This document shows positions 9,102 through 19,145 of a stretch of 64,000 bases of DNA, in pieces (positions within the stretch are counted from its first letter, which is position 1; each line of letters starts with the position of its first letter). The stretch is from Caldilineaceae bacterium (GTDB lineage Bacteria; Chloroflexota; Anaerolineae; Caldilineales; Caldilineaceae). The notes under the pieces were generated by a model. That model saw only the letters and a program-made list of their open reading frames with translations, was not told the DNA's origin and did not search any database. Where the stretch lies: positions 1 to 64,000 of the forward strand of contig JAJEBF010000022.1 of assembly GCA_022824025.1 (NCBI GenBank). The letters are read 5' to 3'. The position numbers and the translations under genes were made by a program.

Positions 9102-9983
9102 ATGGCAACGAACGAGTTGACCAGCTTGAATGACCTGTTGCAGGCAAAGTATGACGCATACGCGCACCACACGCTCTCGTATCACATCCTGGTTAATAAT
9201 GAAGGACAGGACCGTGAACGGAGTGTCGACGTGTGGGCCTCGCGTGATGAGATAAAGGCGTTCGCCAGAGACGGTTACCTGGTTCGGAAGGCTTTGATCG
9301 AGGGGGAGCCGTTGGAACGGCTGCGGCGGGCGTTGGACGAGGTGGAAGAGGCAGAGTTCGAGACAGCGGATGGGAGCCGTTTACAGGGAAGGGACTGGAT
9401 TCCCCGCTATCTTTTTGAGAAACACGCCGGTTTCCATATGCTGATCAAGTTTGAGCCGCTGCTGTCGGTTGCGCGCGCGGTTCTCGGCCCGTTTGTGCGC
9501 ATTCGCCAGCTGGCGGCGCGCGTCAGCTATCCCGGACAGGAGGTGCAGTTCACGCGCTGGCATCACCATCAGCCGGGCATGACGGAGCCGACGCCGCCCT
9601 TTTTCGCCTTTCCACACAAGTTGGACTGCCTGATCTACCTGGACGAGTTGAACGACGCCAACGGGTTGCTGGCTGTAGCCCCCGGCACGCACCTGGATGC
9701 CGGTGAGGAGCTGCCGCTGGAGGAGCATGGCGCCTTGGCGGGCCAGGAGGAGATTCGGGCCCCGGCGGGCACCTGCGTCATGCTGCACGGCAACTTGTGG
9801 CATCGCGCGATGCCGACGGGCGCGGAAGGCAAGAAGCGCCGCGTCCTGATCCTGAGCTATGGGCCGACGTGGATGCGCAGTTCGCCGTTTGGCGAGAAGC
9901 CGGAGAACGGGCTGATGGCGAAGGTGATTGAGGAGGCCGACCCGGCGACGCAGGAGCTGTTGGGTGTTGGGGGTTATCAGTAA
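9102..9983 (+). CDS. PhyH-family dioxygenase-like protein with altered metal motif
   Basis: 293 residues with the phytanoyl-CoA dioxygenase-like double-stranded beta-helix. The N-terminal block EIKAFARDGYLVRKALIEGEPLE is typical of the family, and LHGNLWHRAMPTG supplies the distal His, followed by basic residues (KKRRVL) for the 2-oxoglutarate carboxylate. The expected H-x-D pair reads WHHHQP (about residues 152-157), so the usual Asp appears replaced by His. If correct, the iron site would be three-His or inactive. The ATG at 9102 has AGGAG 7 nt upstream. Substrate unknown. Three further PhyH genes lie in this window (33875, 34848, 56088); they keep HxD. Confidence 0.83.
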   Translation: MATNELTSLNDLLQAKYDAYAHHTLSYHILVNNEGQDRERSVDVWASRDEIKAFARDGYLVRKALIEGEPLERLRRALDEVEEAEFETADGSRLQGRDWIPRYLFEKHAGFHMLIKFEPLLSVARAVLGPFVRIRQLAARVSYPGQEVQFTRWHHHQPGMTEPTPPFFAFPHKLDCLIYLDELNDANGLLAVAPGTHLDAGEELPLEEHGALAGQEEIRAPAGTCVMLHGNLWHRAMPTGAEGKKRRVLILSYGPTWMRSSPFGEKPENGLMAKVIEEADPATQELLGVGGYQ

Positions 9984-10181
9984 TTGCGAGACCAGCCCAG
10001 AGCAGACGCCCGCCCCTTCACCCGGAAGAACTCCTCTATCAGGCGTTCCTCCTGCCGCTAGCGATCACTCCATACAGGCGGCCAGATCGCTCAGCGTCGA
10101 GGCGCGACGGACTCATGGAAGCGCCCGTGCGCCGCGTTCGACCGCGCCCGCAGTCATCTGCCGGAGCGTTCGAACATTGGC

Positions 10182-11396
10182 TCAACGCGGCGGGTGCATG
10201 GGCATGACGACATGCAAGAACTCCTCGTCTCCGAGGCCGAGGGGCCGGATGGTGCCGGGGCGGTTGGACTGGGTCGTCTCAAGGACGACCTGTTCCTCGT
10301 CGATCTGGCTTAGCACGGCGATCAGATAGCGGACGTCGAAGTCGATCTCCAGATCGTCTCCTTCCACCATTGCATCCAGCTCGTTCTTGCTGTTTCCCAT
10401 CTCCGCGCTGCTGGCGGTGAGGTGGAGGTTGCCCACACCGCTGTCGCCGTTGGGCTCGATCTTGAGACGGACGATGTTGGCGTTGTCGCGGGCGAAAAGC
10501 TGGGCCACGCGCACCGCCTGGAGGAAGGCATCGGTGCCGATTACAGTGCGGGTGTTGTGGCTCTTGGGGATGATGGCCCGGTAGTCGGGGAAACGGTCCG
10601 CGATCAACTGGCTGACCAGATCGACCTGGTGAAAGGCCCCGCGAGTCTCGGCGCCCTTGCCCCAGACGCGGAAGAGAATTTGGTTGCGGGCCTGGGTCAC
10701 GGTGACCTGGACGGAACGTTCTTCGTCGGCGTCGCCGATGACGCGGCCCAGTTCGCCGAGATGGCGGGCGGGCACGACGACGGACAGATCGTCGGTAAAG
10801 GCCTCCTCGACTTCGATGCTGCGCACGCTGAGCCGGTAACCGTCGGTGGCGGCCAGTGAGAGGCGCTCTTTGGAGAAGGTTACCTCGACACCGGTAAGGG
10901 TCGGCCGGCTTTCATCGGTGGCCGCGGCGAAGACGACCTGGTCGATCATTTTGGTCAGGCCGGCGGTTTCGAGGGCGATCGTGCGTCCTTCGAGCGTTTC
11001 CGCGGTCTCTTCGGGCCCGTCGCCGTCGTCGACGGTGGGAATGACGGGGAACTCCTGCGCGTCAATGCCCTTTATGTTGACGTCAAAGTTGGCGCAGCGC
11101 AGATGGAGCGTCTGGGTGCGGACGGAAAGCTCCATCTCGATCTTGTCGGGCGGAAGGCTGTTGACGAACTCGGTCAGCAGGCGGGCGGGCACTGTGATGG
11201 CGCCTTCATCTTCGACGCGCGCGCCGATCCAGCAGTTGACGCCGATCTCCAGATTGGTGGCAGCCAGCCGCAACTGATCATCCTTGGCCTCGACCAGGAT
11301 ATTGCCGAGCACCGGCAGTGTACTGCGGGTCGATACCGCGCGCCCGACGATTGACAGACCCTTCGACAGGTTCTCCTGAAAGCAGCTTACGCGCAC
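10182..11396 (-). CDS. dnaN: DNA polymerase III subunit beta (sliding clamp)
   Basis: 404 residues with the three-domain clamp architecture. Domain 1 starts MRVSCFQENLSKGLSIVGRAVSTRSTLPVLGNI; domain 2 contains DESRPTLTGVEV; domain 3 contains LHLTASSAEMGNS. It ends in VVMPMHPPR, corresponding to the conserved VVMPMRL end. It forms the ring that tethers polymerase III (see dnaE at 39025). The start codon is GTG (11396) with GGGAGG 5 nt upstream. Not next to dnaA or gyrB, so the classical origin cluster is not here. Confidence 0.96.
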   Translation of the reverse strand: MRVSCFQENLSKGLSIVGRAVSTRSTLPVLGNILVEAKDDQLRLAATNLEIGVNCWIGARVEDEGAITVPARLLTEFVNSLPPDKIEMELSVRTQTLHLRCANFDVNIKGIDAQEFPVIPTVDDGDGPEETAETLEGRTIALETAGLTKMIDQVVFAAATDESRPTLTGVEVTFSKERLSLAATDGYRLSVRSIEVEEAFTDDLSVVVPARHLGELGRVIGDADEERSVQVTVTQARNQILFRVWGKGAETRGAFHQVDLVSQLIADRFPDYRAIIPKSHNTRTVIGTDAFLQAVRVAQLFARDNANIVRLKIEPNGDSGVGNLHLTASSAEMGNSKNELDAMVEGDDLEIDFDVRYLIAVLSQIDEEQVVLETTQSNRPGTIRPLGLGDEEFLHVVMPMHPPR

Positions 11397-11487
11397 TTTT
11401 GCCTCCCGTCCTCCAGGAAATTGTTCCGATTATGAAGTATTTTCCGTTGCTTCGCGTTCGAGTCGCGCAGCGGTGGGGCATTGATCA

Positions 11488-11516
11488 AATATAGCATAGC
11501 GAATATGGCAGGCCAA
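11488..11516 (-). promoter_or_regulatory. Candidate promoter of dnaN
   Basis: On the minus strand, TTGGCC (11516-11511) and TATATT (11493-11488) are separated by 17 bp. Transcription would start about 85 nt before the dnaN GTG. Confidence 0.55.
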
Positions 11517-11532
11517 ACTATGCGTCCATGGA

Positions 11533-12333
11533 TCAGGCGGTCGCGGCGGCCGCAGCCGCGATGGGTTTGCGGAGACGGAAGACCAGCCAGAGAGGCAGCA
11601 GCGCGGCGAGCGTAATCGCCAGCTCGGTAAGGAGCAAACCGGTAAGCTGGAGCATCGTGACTGCGATCGCGTTGAAACCGATATGGAGAACCATCGCGGC
11701 CAGCAGAAGCCGCCTGTCACGGCGCAGCAGGCCCAGCAGTACGAGCAGCGTTGCGCCGACATGGAAGACCATTGCGGGGACCCGCTCCCACGCGCCCAAA
11801 AGAGGCTCCCACCAGCGCAAGGCAGTGATGGCGTCCAGTTGAGTTTGGACGGCCGCGGCCTGCTCCGGAGGGATCTGTTCCAGCTGGGCCAGCACGGTGG
11901 GCGCGGACTGTGACAAGACCAGCGCGGAGAGAACGCTGCCGCCAACGAACAGGAGCGCCTCGATGCCGCCGTGGCCGATGCCGAACATTACGCCTTCGCG
12001 CCAGGCGCGAATATTCCTGGCAAACCGGCCGATCATAAGCCAGCGCGCGCCCTCTTCAAACAGTCCGGACGTAACAACCAGGAGGGCGCTGTTGATCCAG
12101 GCCAGAAGGGCGGGGTCCCAGGAGCGGGCGTAGGGATTGAGGAGCAGCGAGAGGCCCTGAAGCATCGAAAGGCGTGCCGCTTGCGCGATCGCGAATGTGA
12201 CTGCGCCGAAGATCAGGCTGCTCCGGAGAGCGGCGCTGCGCCGCCGCCAGAAAAATGCCGCGACTAGGGGAAGGCCGATCACCAGCGCCAACTCTACGAT
12301 GAGCATAGTGAGGACGATGGGACTGTCGATCAA
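11533..12333 (-). CDS. YhfC-type (CPBP-related) intramembrane glutamic protease
   Basis: A 266-residue multi-pass protein (about seven to eight helices) with the spaced motifs of the YhfC/CPBP superfamily: SGLFEEGARWL (the EE-x-x-R motif), GIGHGGIEAL (His and Glu) and VLHIGFNAIAV (His and Asn). These residues form the membrane-embedded active site in related proteases. Substrate unknown. The frame is open further up to 12435, but a TTG at 12333 preceded by AAGGAG at 8 nt is a better start than the internal ATG at 12306. Same strand as dnaN, with its own space of about 140 bp. Confidence 0.78.
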   Translation of the reverse strand: MIDSPIVLTMLIVELALVIGLPLVAAFFWRRRSAALRSSLIFGAVTFAIAQAARLSMLQGLSLLLNPYARSWDPALLAWINSALLVVTSGLFEEGARWLMIGRFARNIRAWREGVMFGIGHGGIEALLFVGGSVLSALVLSQSAPTVLAQLEQIPPEQAAAVQTQLDAITALRWWEPLLGAWERVPAMVFHVGATLLVLLGLLRRDRRLLLAAMVLHIGFNAIAVTMLQLTGLLLTELAITLAALLPLWLVFRLRKPIAAAAAATA

Positions 12334-12479
12334 GAGTGCGTCTCCTTGGGTGTTTCCCCTCCTTTGCCGCGCTGCGCACGGCGTATTCGGCAGATAGCGG
12401 CCCGGCCTGGGGGAAGAAATGCGTGCCGACGGCAAGCGTTAATCTTAATACAGATCACTGCGAAGAGAATACCTGAGAG

Positions 12480-12597
12480 CACGGCGGGGGTGCAGTCCAA
12501 AATGGGGGCGAGTTTCAGGCTACCTCTGGGAATTAACACTGAAATCTGCCACACGCTTCTCCTGATAACCCCAAATCCGGACTGCACCCCACGGCGG
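12480..12597. mobile_element. MITE-like element (102 bp) with terminal inverted repeats and 8-bp target duplication
   Basis: The element at 12488-12589 begins GGGTGCAGTCC and ends GGACTGCACCC, perfect 11-bp inverted repeats. Similarity continues imperfectly inward (AAAATGGGG at the left end, CCCCAAAT at the right). Both ends are flanked by the identical 8 bp CACGGCGG (12480-12487 and 12590-12597), which reads as a target-site duplication. Inside is another inverted pair, TTTCAG (12513-12518) and CTGAAA (12539-12544). No transposase and no reading frame is inside, so it would be a non-autonomous element. It lies between the YhfC gene and the sigma operon. The parent IS family is not identified. 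Nothing else is recognised in 12598-12715. Confidence 0.72.
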
Positions 12598-12715
12598 AAG
12601 TAACGGAACTGCGGGGCGAAGGGCAGGTGTCATGGTCCCGCAGATACTGGTTGAGAGGACGAAAGATGGCCGGGCTTGGCTTGCGGGCAGGTTGGGTGAA
12701 TGAAATCGGCTGGGT

Positions 12716-12745
12716 TTGGCGTGGGGCTATCTGATTCTCTATAAT
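12716..12745 (+). promoter_or_regulatory. Candidate promoter of the sigma-factor operon
   Basis: TTGGCG (12716-12721) and a perfect TATAAT (12740-12745) with 18 bp between. It would give a leader of about 165 nt before the ATG at 12916. Confidence 0.55.
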
Positions 12746-12915
12746 GGTTGCCAGCGCAGCCGCGCCGCTTTTTGCGGCAGTGGGGCGCGCAGAGGGAGGC
12801 CCGAGCAGGTTTTCGATTCAGCCGCTGTGAGGGACGATGGGTCTGGATGGAGCGGCGCGAAAGCCTCCGCCAGCATCTGTTCCGCAACGATTTCAGCCAC
12901 ATCGTGTTATAGATT

Positions 12916-13584
12916 ATGAATGGAAACGCTCTGAGCGAAGCGGAAAAGAGCGCCAACGGGAGCCGGCCCCGCGGGACTGGGGCTGAGCCGCAAGAGGACG
13001 AACGGGCCATCGAATCGGCCCTGGTGGCGAAGGCGAAGAAGGATGCGCAGGCGTTCGGCGAGTTGTACGAGCGCTATATCGATCGCATCTACGCATACGT
13101 CTACAGCCGTGTTCAGAACGTTCAGGACGCTGAGGACCTGACCGCCCGCATCTTTTACCGTGCGCTGGACCGGCTGGATCGGTACGAGGACAGGGGATTG
13201 CCCTTTGGCGCGTGGCTGTTTCGCATAGCACACAATCTGGTCGCCAACTGGCACCGTGACCAGAGCCGGCGCACCTTCGTTCCGATCGACGGGCTGGTCT
13301 TTCCGTCGGAGAGGCGGGATGAGCCGGAGGCGGCCGCGGAGCGGCGGGAGGGCGAAGACGCGCTGTGGGCAGCGATTGAACGTCTGCCGGAGGAGCGGCG
13401 CCGGCTCTTGTTTCACAAGTTCGGTGATCAACTGACCAACATCGAGATCGGCGAGTTGATGCAGAAGAGCGAAGGCGCGATCAAGTCGTTATATTTCCGT
13501 ACGCTGGCGGCGCTGCGCAAGGATCTGGGCGAACAGTTCGACGGCGAAGAGGCGCAGACCGCTGTCGAACGGGAGGCAAAATAG
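12916..13584 (+). CDS. ECF-type RNA polymerase sigma factor
   Basis: 222 residues. Region 2 spans about residues 40-115 (FGELYERYIDRIYAYVYSR, DAEDLTARIFYRAL, FGAWLFRIAHNLVANWHRD), with the AW-x-x-x-IA-x-N signature of sigma-70 region 2. Region 4 spans about 150-205 (LPEERRRLLFHKFGDQLTN, then IGELMQKSEGAIKSL helix-turn-helix). There is no region 1 or 3, as in ECF factors. It directs RNA polymerase to a set of promoters that cannot be predicted here. The next gene starts 6 bp downstream and a terminator follows it, so the two form an operon. Confidence 0.9.
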   Translation: MNGNALSEAEKSANGSRPRGTGAEPQEDERAIESALVAKAKKDAQAFGELYERYIDRIYAYVYSRVQNVQDAEDLTARIFYRALDRLDRYEDRGLPFGAWLFRIAHNLVANWHRDQSRRTFVPIDGLVFPSERRDEPEAAAERREGEDALWAAIERLPEERRRLLFHKFGDQLTNIEIGELMQKSEGAIKSLYFRTLAALRKDLGEQFDGEEAQTAVEREAK

Positions 13585-13590
13585 ATCGAA

Positions 13591-14058
13591 ATGGTCACTG
13601 TCAAGAGTCATCTTCTGGTCTGGTGGCAGCAGGCAGGAAGCGTGTTCGCTGCCGCCACAGGACTATACAGGTACACGGTGGATGCGTTTGGGAGAATGGT
13701 CGGCGTCTTCCGCGGAAAGGCGCCGAGAACGGTTACGGATGGTGAAGAGGAATCCGTCGAGATGACGCGGGAAGAAGAGGAGCAGTACGCGCGGATTGCG
13801 ACATCTCTGGGCCGACTTTTCCCCTTTGTGCGGCCGTCCCCCGAATTTCGGGCGCAGTTAAAGGAGGCGCTGCTGGCGGAGCACCGGCAACGGCTCGCGT
13901 ACCGGGCCGCGGCGCCGGCGCCGCAGGAGGGCGGCATCTCCTGGCGCTGGTCTCTGGCCGCGACGGTGCCCCTGTTGATCGGCGTGCTGGCCACGATTTT
14001 GTGGCGGCGCAGCCACCGTTCGGATGAGCAGCTCATTTCACCGATTGGGGGGCGATAG
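13591..14058 (+). CDS. Single-pass membrane protein, possible anti-sigma partner
   Basis: 155 residues with no family I recognise. The N-terminal third is mildly hydrophobic (WWQQAGSVFAAATGLYRY), the middle is acidic (EEESVEMTREEEEQYARIA) and then helical with basic residues (FVRPSPEFRAQLKEALLAEH). One membrane helix lies near the C-terminus (WSLAATVPLLIGVLATILW), followed by a short basic tail. It starts 6 bp after the sigma-factor stop, and many ECF factors are followed by a membrane anti-sigma factor, so that role is inferred from position. A zinc-binding HxxxCxxC anti-sigma motif is absent. FRAQLKEALLAEH resembles segments found after other Chloroflexota ECF factors. Confidence 0.62.
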   Translation: MVTVKSHLLVWWQQAGSVFAAATGLYRYTVDAFGRMVGVFRGKAPRTVTDGEEESVEMTREEEEQYARIATSLGRLFPFVRPSPEFRAQLKEALLAEHRQRLAYRAAAPAPQEGGISWRWSLAATVPLLIGVLATILWRRSHRSDEQLISPIGGR

Positions 14059-14100
14059 GGCCGCTTCCCTACCGCAACGGCATAGATTGCGAGGCAATGC

Positions 14101-14134
14101 CTCCCGGCTCCTGCGCGGGCCGGGAGTTTTTTTT
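14101..14134 (+). terminator. Rho-independent terminator of the sigma operon
   Basis: CTCCCGGC (14101-14108) pairs perfectly with GCCGGGAG (14119-14126), followed by eight T (14127-14134). It separates the sigma operon from the converging gyrA gene. Confidence 0.92.
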
Positions 14135-14140
14135 ATCCGG

Positions 14141-17182
<3,042 letters not shown>

Positions 17183-17192
17183 TTTTCTCGTT

Positions 17193-17321
17193 TTATTCGC
17201 TAATCAGAGTGTCAATAGTCGTGTTGAGCGCGGCGGCGATACGGGCCAAGGCGGATGTGGAGCCGTGTTCTTGTCTCTGCGCGAGTCTTGTTTTCTCGCC
17301 TCCATTCAAAAATGTTCGCAC
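17193..17321 (-). pseudogene. Remnant of an XRE-type helix-turn-helix regulator
   Basis: On the minus strand, just upstream of gyrA, a short open stretch ends in [20 protein letters not shown] and a TAA at 17195-17193. That ending matches the last helix of XRE-family DNA-binding domains (pattern LARIAxALxxxxDxLI). Preceding residues (GGEKTRLAQRQEHG) could be the earlier LAxR helix joined with the recognition helix missing. A TGA precedes the frame a few codons before the possible GTG start at 17321, so an intact domain cannot be read. It may be the remains of an antitoxin or regulator that arrived with the TcmP cassette. Bases 17331-17461 show nothing else. Confidence 0.4.
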
Positions 17322-17461
17322 ATGGCGAAAATCCCGTCAAGGGAGGTGCTGGGGACTGTTGCCATCGTGAAGGAACTTGTGGGGCAACTGTTTCCGCAAG
17401 TCGCAAGGCAGTTCCAGGGCTGTGTTTCCACATTGGGACACGCGCCTTCGGACAGCCGAAG

Positions 17462-18187
17462 CTACGGCAATTGCAGTCGTTCCAGCGGTAGTTCGTCGTA
17501 AGTTCTTCCATGCAAAAGCCGACCTGTACGACTTTTTTTGGGGCCGCCCCACTGCTTGAAGAAAAAAGATACATCCTGTTCTTTGCACTGGTGCAGTATC
17601 GACTCTACCCAGTCGGTCTGCATGGGACGCGCGCCGGGGCCGGACTCGCCACCCACGATCACCCAGTGGATTTCATCTAAATTCAGTTTGTTGATCGGGC
17701 CGAGGAGTGGCTCGCAAGACAGAAAACGCACGTGTGCCGATACCTGCCGCAGGTGCTCCATTCGATGCAGAACCTGGTCATCTTCTACGCTGACGCCCAT
17801 CCAGATATTCTCCGGCCAAGGCAACTGCTCTGCAAGAGCGCAGAGTCTCTCGCTGCGTTTGGTAAGCACTTGGAAAGTATGTCGCGGGCACTCAACCATT
17901 ACATTGAAGACACGCTGGATGAACTCGACCGGCACATCTTCGTGGAACAGATCACTCATTGAATTCACAAACACAACTCTGGGCTTAACCCATCTGTACG
18001 GTTTTTCGAGGATGTCTTCATGCAGGGCAAGGTCAAAGCCATTTGCGTAGCGCGCCACTCCCATCGCTTTCAACCTCTTGGCCATTCGTTCCGCGTAACA
18101 GAACTTGCAGCCCTGGCTGACTTTGGTGCAGCCCGTGACGGGGTTCCATGTCATCTCGGTCCATTCGATATGTGACTTTGCGGCCAT
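17462..18187 (-). CDS. Phage Gp37/Gp68-like (DUF5131) three-Cys-motif protein
   Basis: 241 residues, complete. The start MAAKSHIEWTEMTWNPVTGC is typical of this family, and the three-Cys motif follows as C20, C27 and C30 (GCTKVSQGCKFCYAER), a C-x6-C-x2-C arrangement. Further family blocks are VVFVNSMSDLFHEDVP, SCEPLLGPI, and VIVGGESGPGARPM. The Cys cluster and barrel-like blocks suggest an iron-sulfur, radical-SAM-related enzyme, but the reaction is unknown to me. The start ATG is 2 nt after the stop of the tcmP-like gene upstream, so the two are one translation unit. Members of this family are found on phages and in defence-rich regions. Base composition is lower in GC than flanking genes. 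Confidence 0.88.
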   Translation of the reverse strand: MAAKSHIEWTEMTWNPVTGCTKVSQGCKFCYAERMAKRLKAMGVARYANGFDLALHEDILEKPYRWVKPRVVFVNSMSDLFHEDVPVEFIQRVFNVMVECPRHTFQVLTKRSERLCALAEQLPWPENIWMGVSVEDDQVLHRMEHLRQVSAHVRFLSCEPLLGPINKLNLDEIHWVIVGGESGPGARPMQTDWVESILHQCKEQDVSFFFKQWGGPKKSRTGRLLHGRTYDELPLERLQLP

Positions 18188-18189
18188 GC

Positions 18190-19101
18190 CTACCCCCTGA
18201 GAATGTGATTTGCAATTTTCACCGCTGTGGGCGCGCCTCTAGGGTTGGCAGCGGCGAAAAAGAGTTGATAGAGGGGCACATTCTTGGAATTGAATAGGAC
18301 CAGTGAGCTTTCGGCCACCTCTTCGAATACGGTGCTCAAACGCTCCGAAAAGAAGCTTCCAATACTCTCGAAAGTGGCTGTCTTTTCAAAGCCCATTTGA
18401 GCATCATCTGTGGGAAGCAAAGAAAGTTGCTGCTGTGATTGCTGATTAGCGCGATAGAAAGACCCTTTCCACGCGTCGGTGCCAAAGAAACGAGTGAGCT
18501 TATCAGGCCATGCCCCATCTGGGATCCTCTGGCGTGTCAGCATTCGATTTATCGCCTGTCCTACCGGCAGCAAAACCCAGAGATCAATTGCCTTGGTGGC
18601 GGCCAGGGCTTCAATTGTTTCCCAATCCACGGCCATTCCATATGGATCCAAAAAGACAACGGCTCGACTATGTTGCCAGTTCATGCTATGGCACCATGCT
18701 TGAAGGAATCTGTTTGAATCCTGCGGTACTATCTGAACGTTCCTGTCCTCAAAACGCGCCTTCAGATTCCTCAGTTCCTCTGTAAACTGAGGGTTACTTT
18801 CGATGAAGACGTAACGTTCGAAAGGCGGGTCCAATTCAAGGGCAATTTGGGCACTCCCATCATAGAACCGCTTGACCTCCTTCATATCCTCTTGATCTGC
18901 AAACAAAGACAATGTGGAAGCCGGCGAGCTGTCAGGTGAAGTTCTGGAGCCTGTCCCGGCAAAGGCATCTACGTAGTATGTTGTGTAACGCCTTGCCCAC
19001 GGATTTGCCGTGAATATGCTCATGTAGGCACGAAGATACTTCTGTAATCGTTCCAGCTTCTCCTGCGTCCAGTTGCCGCCGAACTGATGTATCGTATGCA
19101 T
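18190..19101 (-). CDS. tcmP: Three-Cys-motif partner protein TcmP-like
   Basis: 303 residues matching the TcmP family, named for co-occurrence with three-Cys (Gp37/Gp68) proteins, exactly the neighbour found here. It has a methyltransferase-like Rossmann layout: a DAFAGTGS loop near residue 47-54, an acidic strand end (YVFIESNPQF), and VVFLDPYGMAVDWETI resembling the DPPY-type motif IV. Several LWVLLPVGQAINRML and RFFGTDAWKG segments are typical. The molecular function is unproven; a nucleic-acid or small-molecule methyltransferase is an inference from the motifs. It is less GC-rich than gyrA and uvrB on either side, which suggests transfer. It begins 45 bp after uvrB on the same strand. Confidence 0.87.
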   Translation of the reverse strand: MHTIHQFGGNWTQEKLERLQKYLRAYMSIFTANPWARRYTTYYVDAFAGTGSRTSPDSSPASTLSLFADQEDMKEVKRFYDGSAQIALELDPPFERYVFIESNPQFTEELRNLKARFEDRNVQIVPQDSNRFLQAWCHSMNWQHSRAVVFLDPYGMAVDWETIEALAATKAIDLWVLLPVGQAINRMLTRQRIPDGAWPDKLTRFFGTDAWKGSFYRANQQSQQQLSLLPTDDAQMGFEKTATFESIGSFFSERLSTVFEEVAESSLVLFNSKNVPLYQLFFAAANPRGAPTAVKIANHILRG

Positions 19102-19145
19102 TCACGTTCTTTCCAAAGTGACGAGTTCAAGCGCAGCTTGCGTGT

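Noticed and set aside
17200..17220. TTGACA on the minus strand as gyrA promoter
   Set aside because: The only -10 candidates are too near (14 bp) and the bases also code the end of the HTH remnant.
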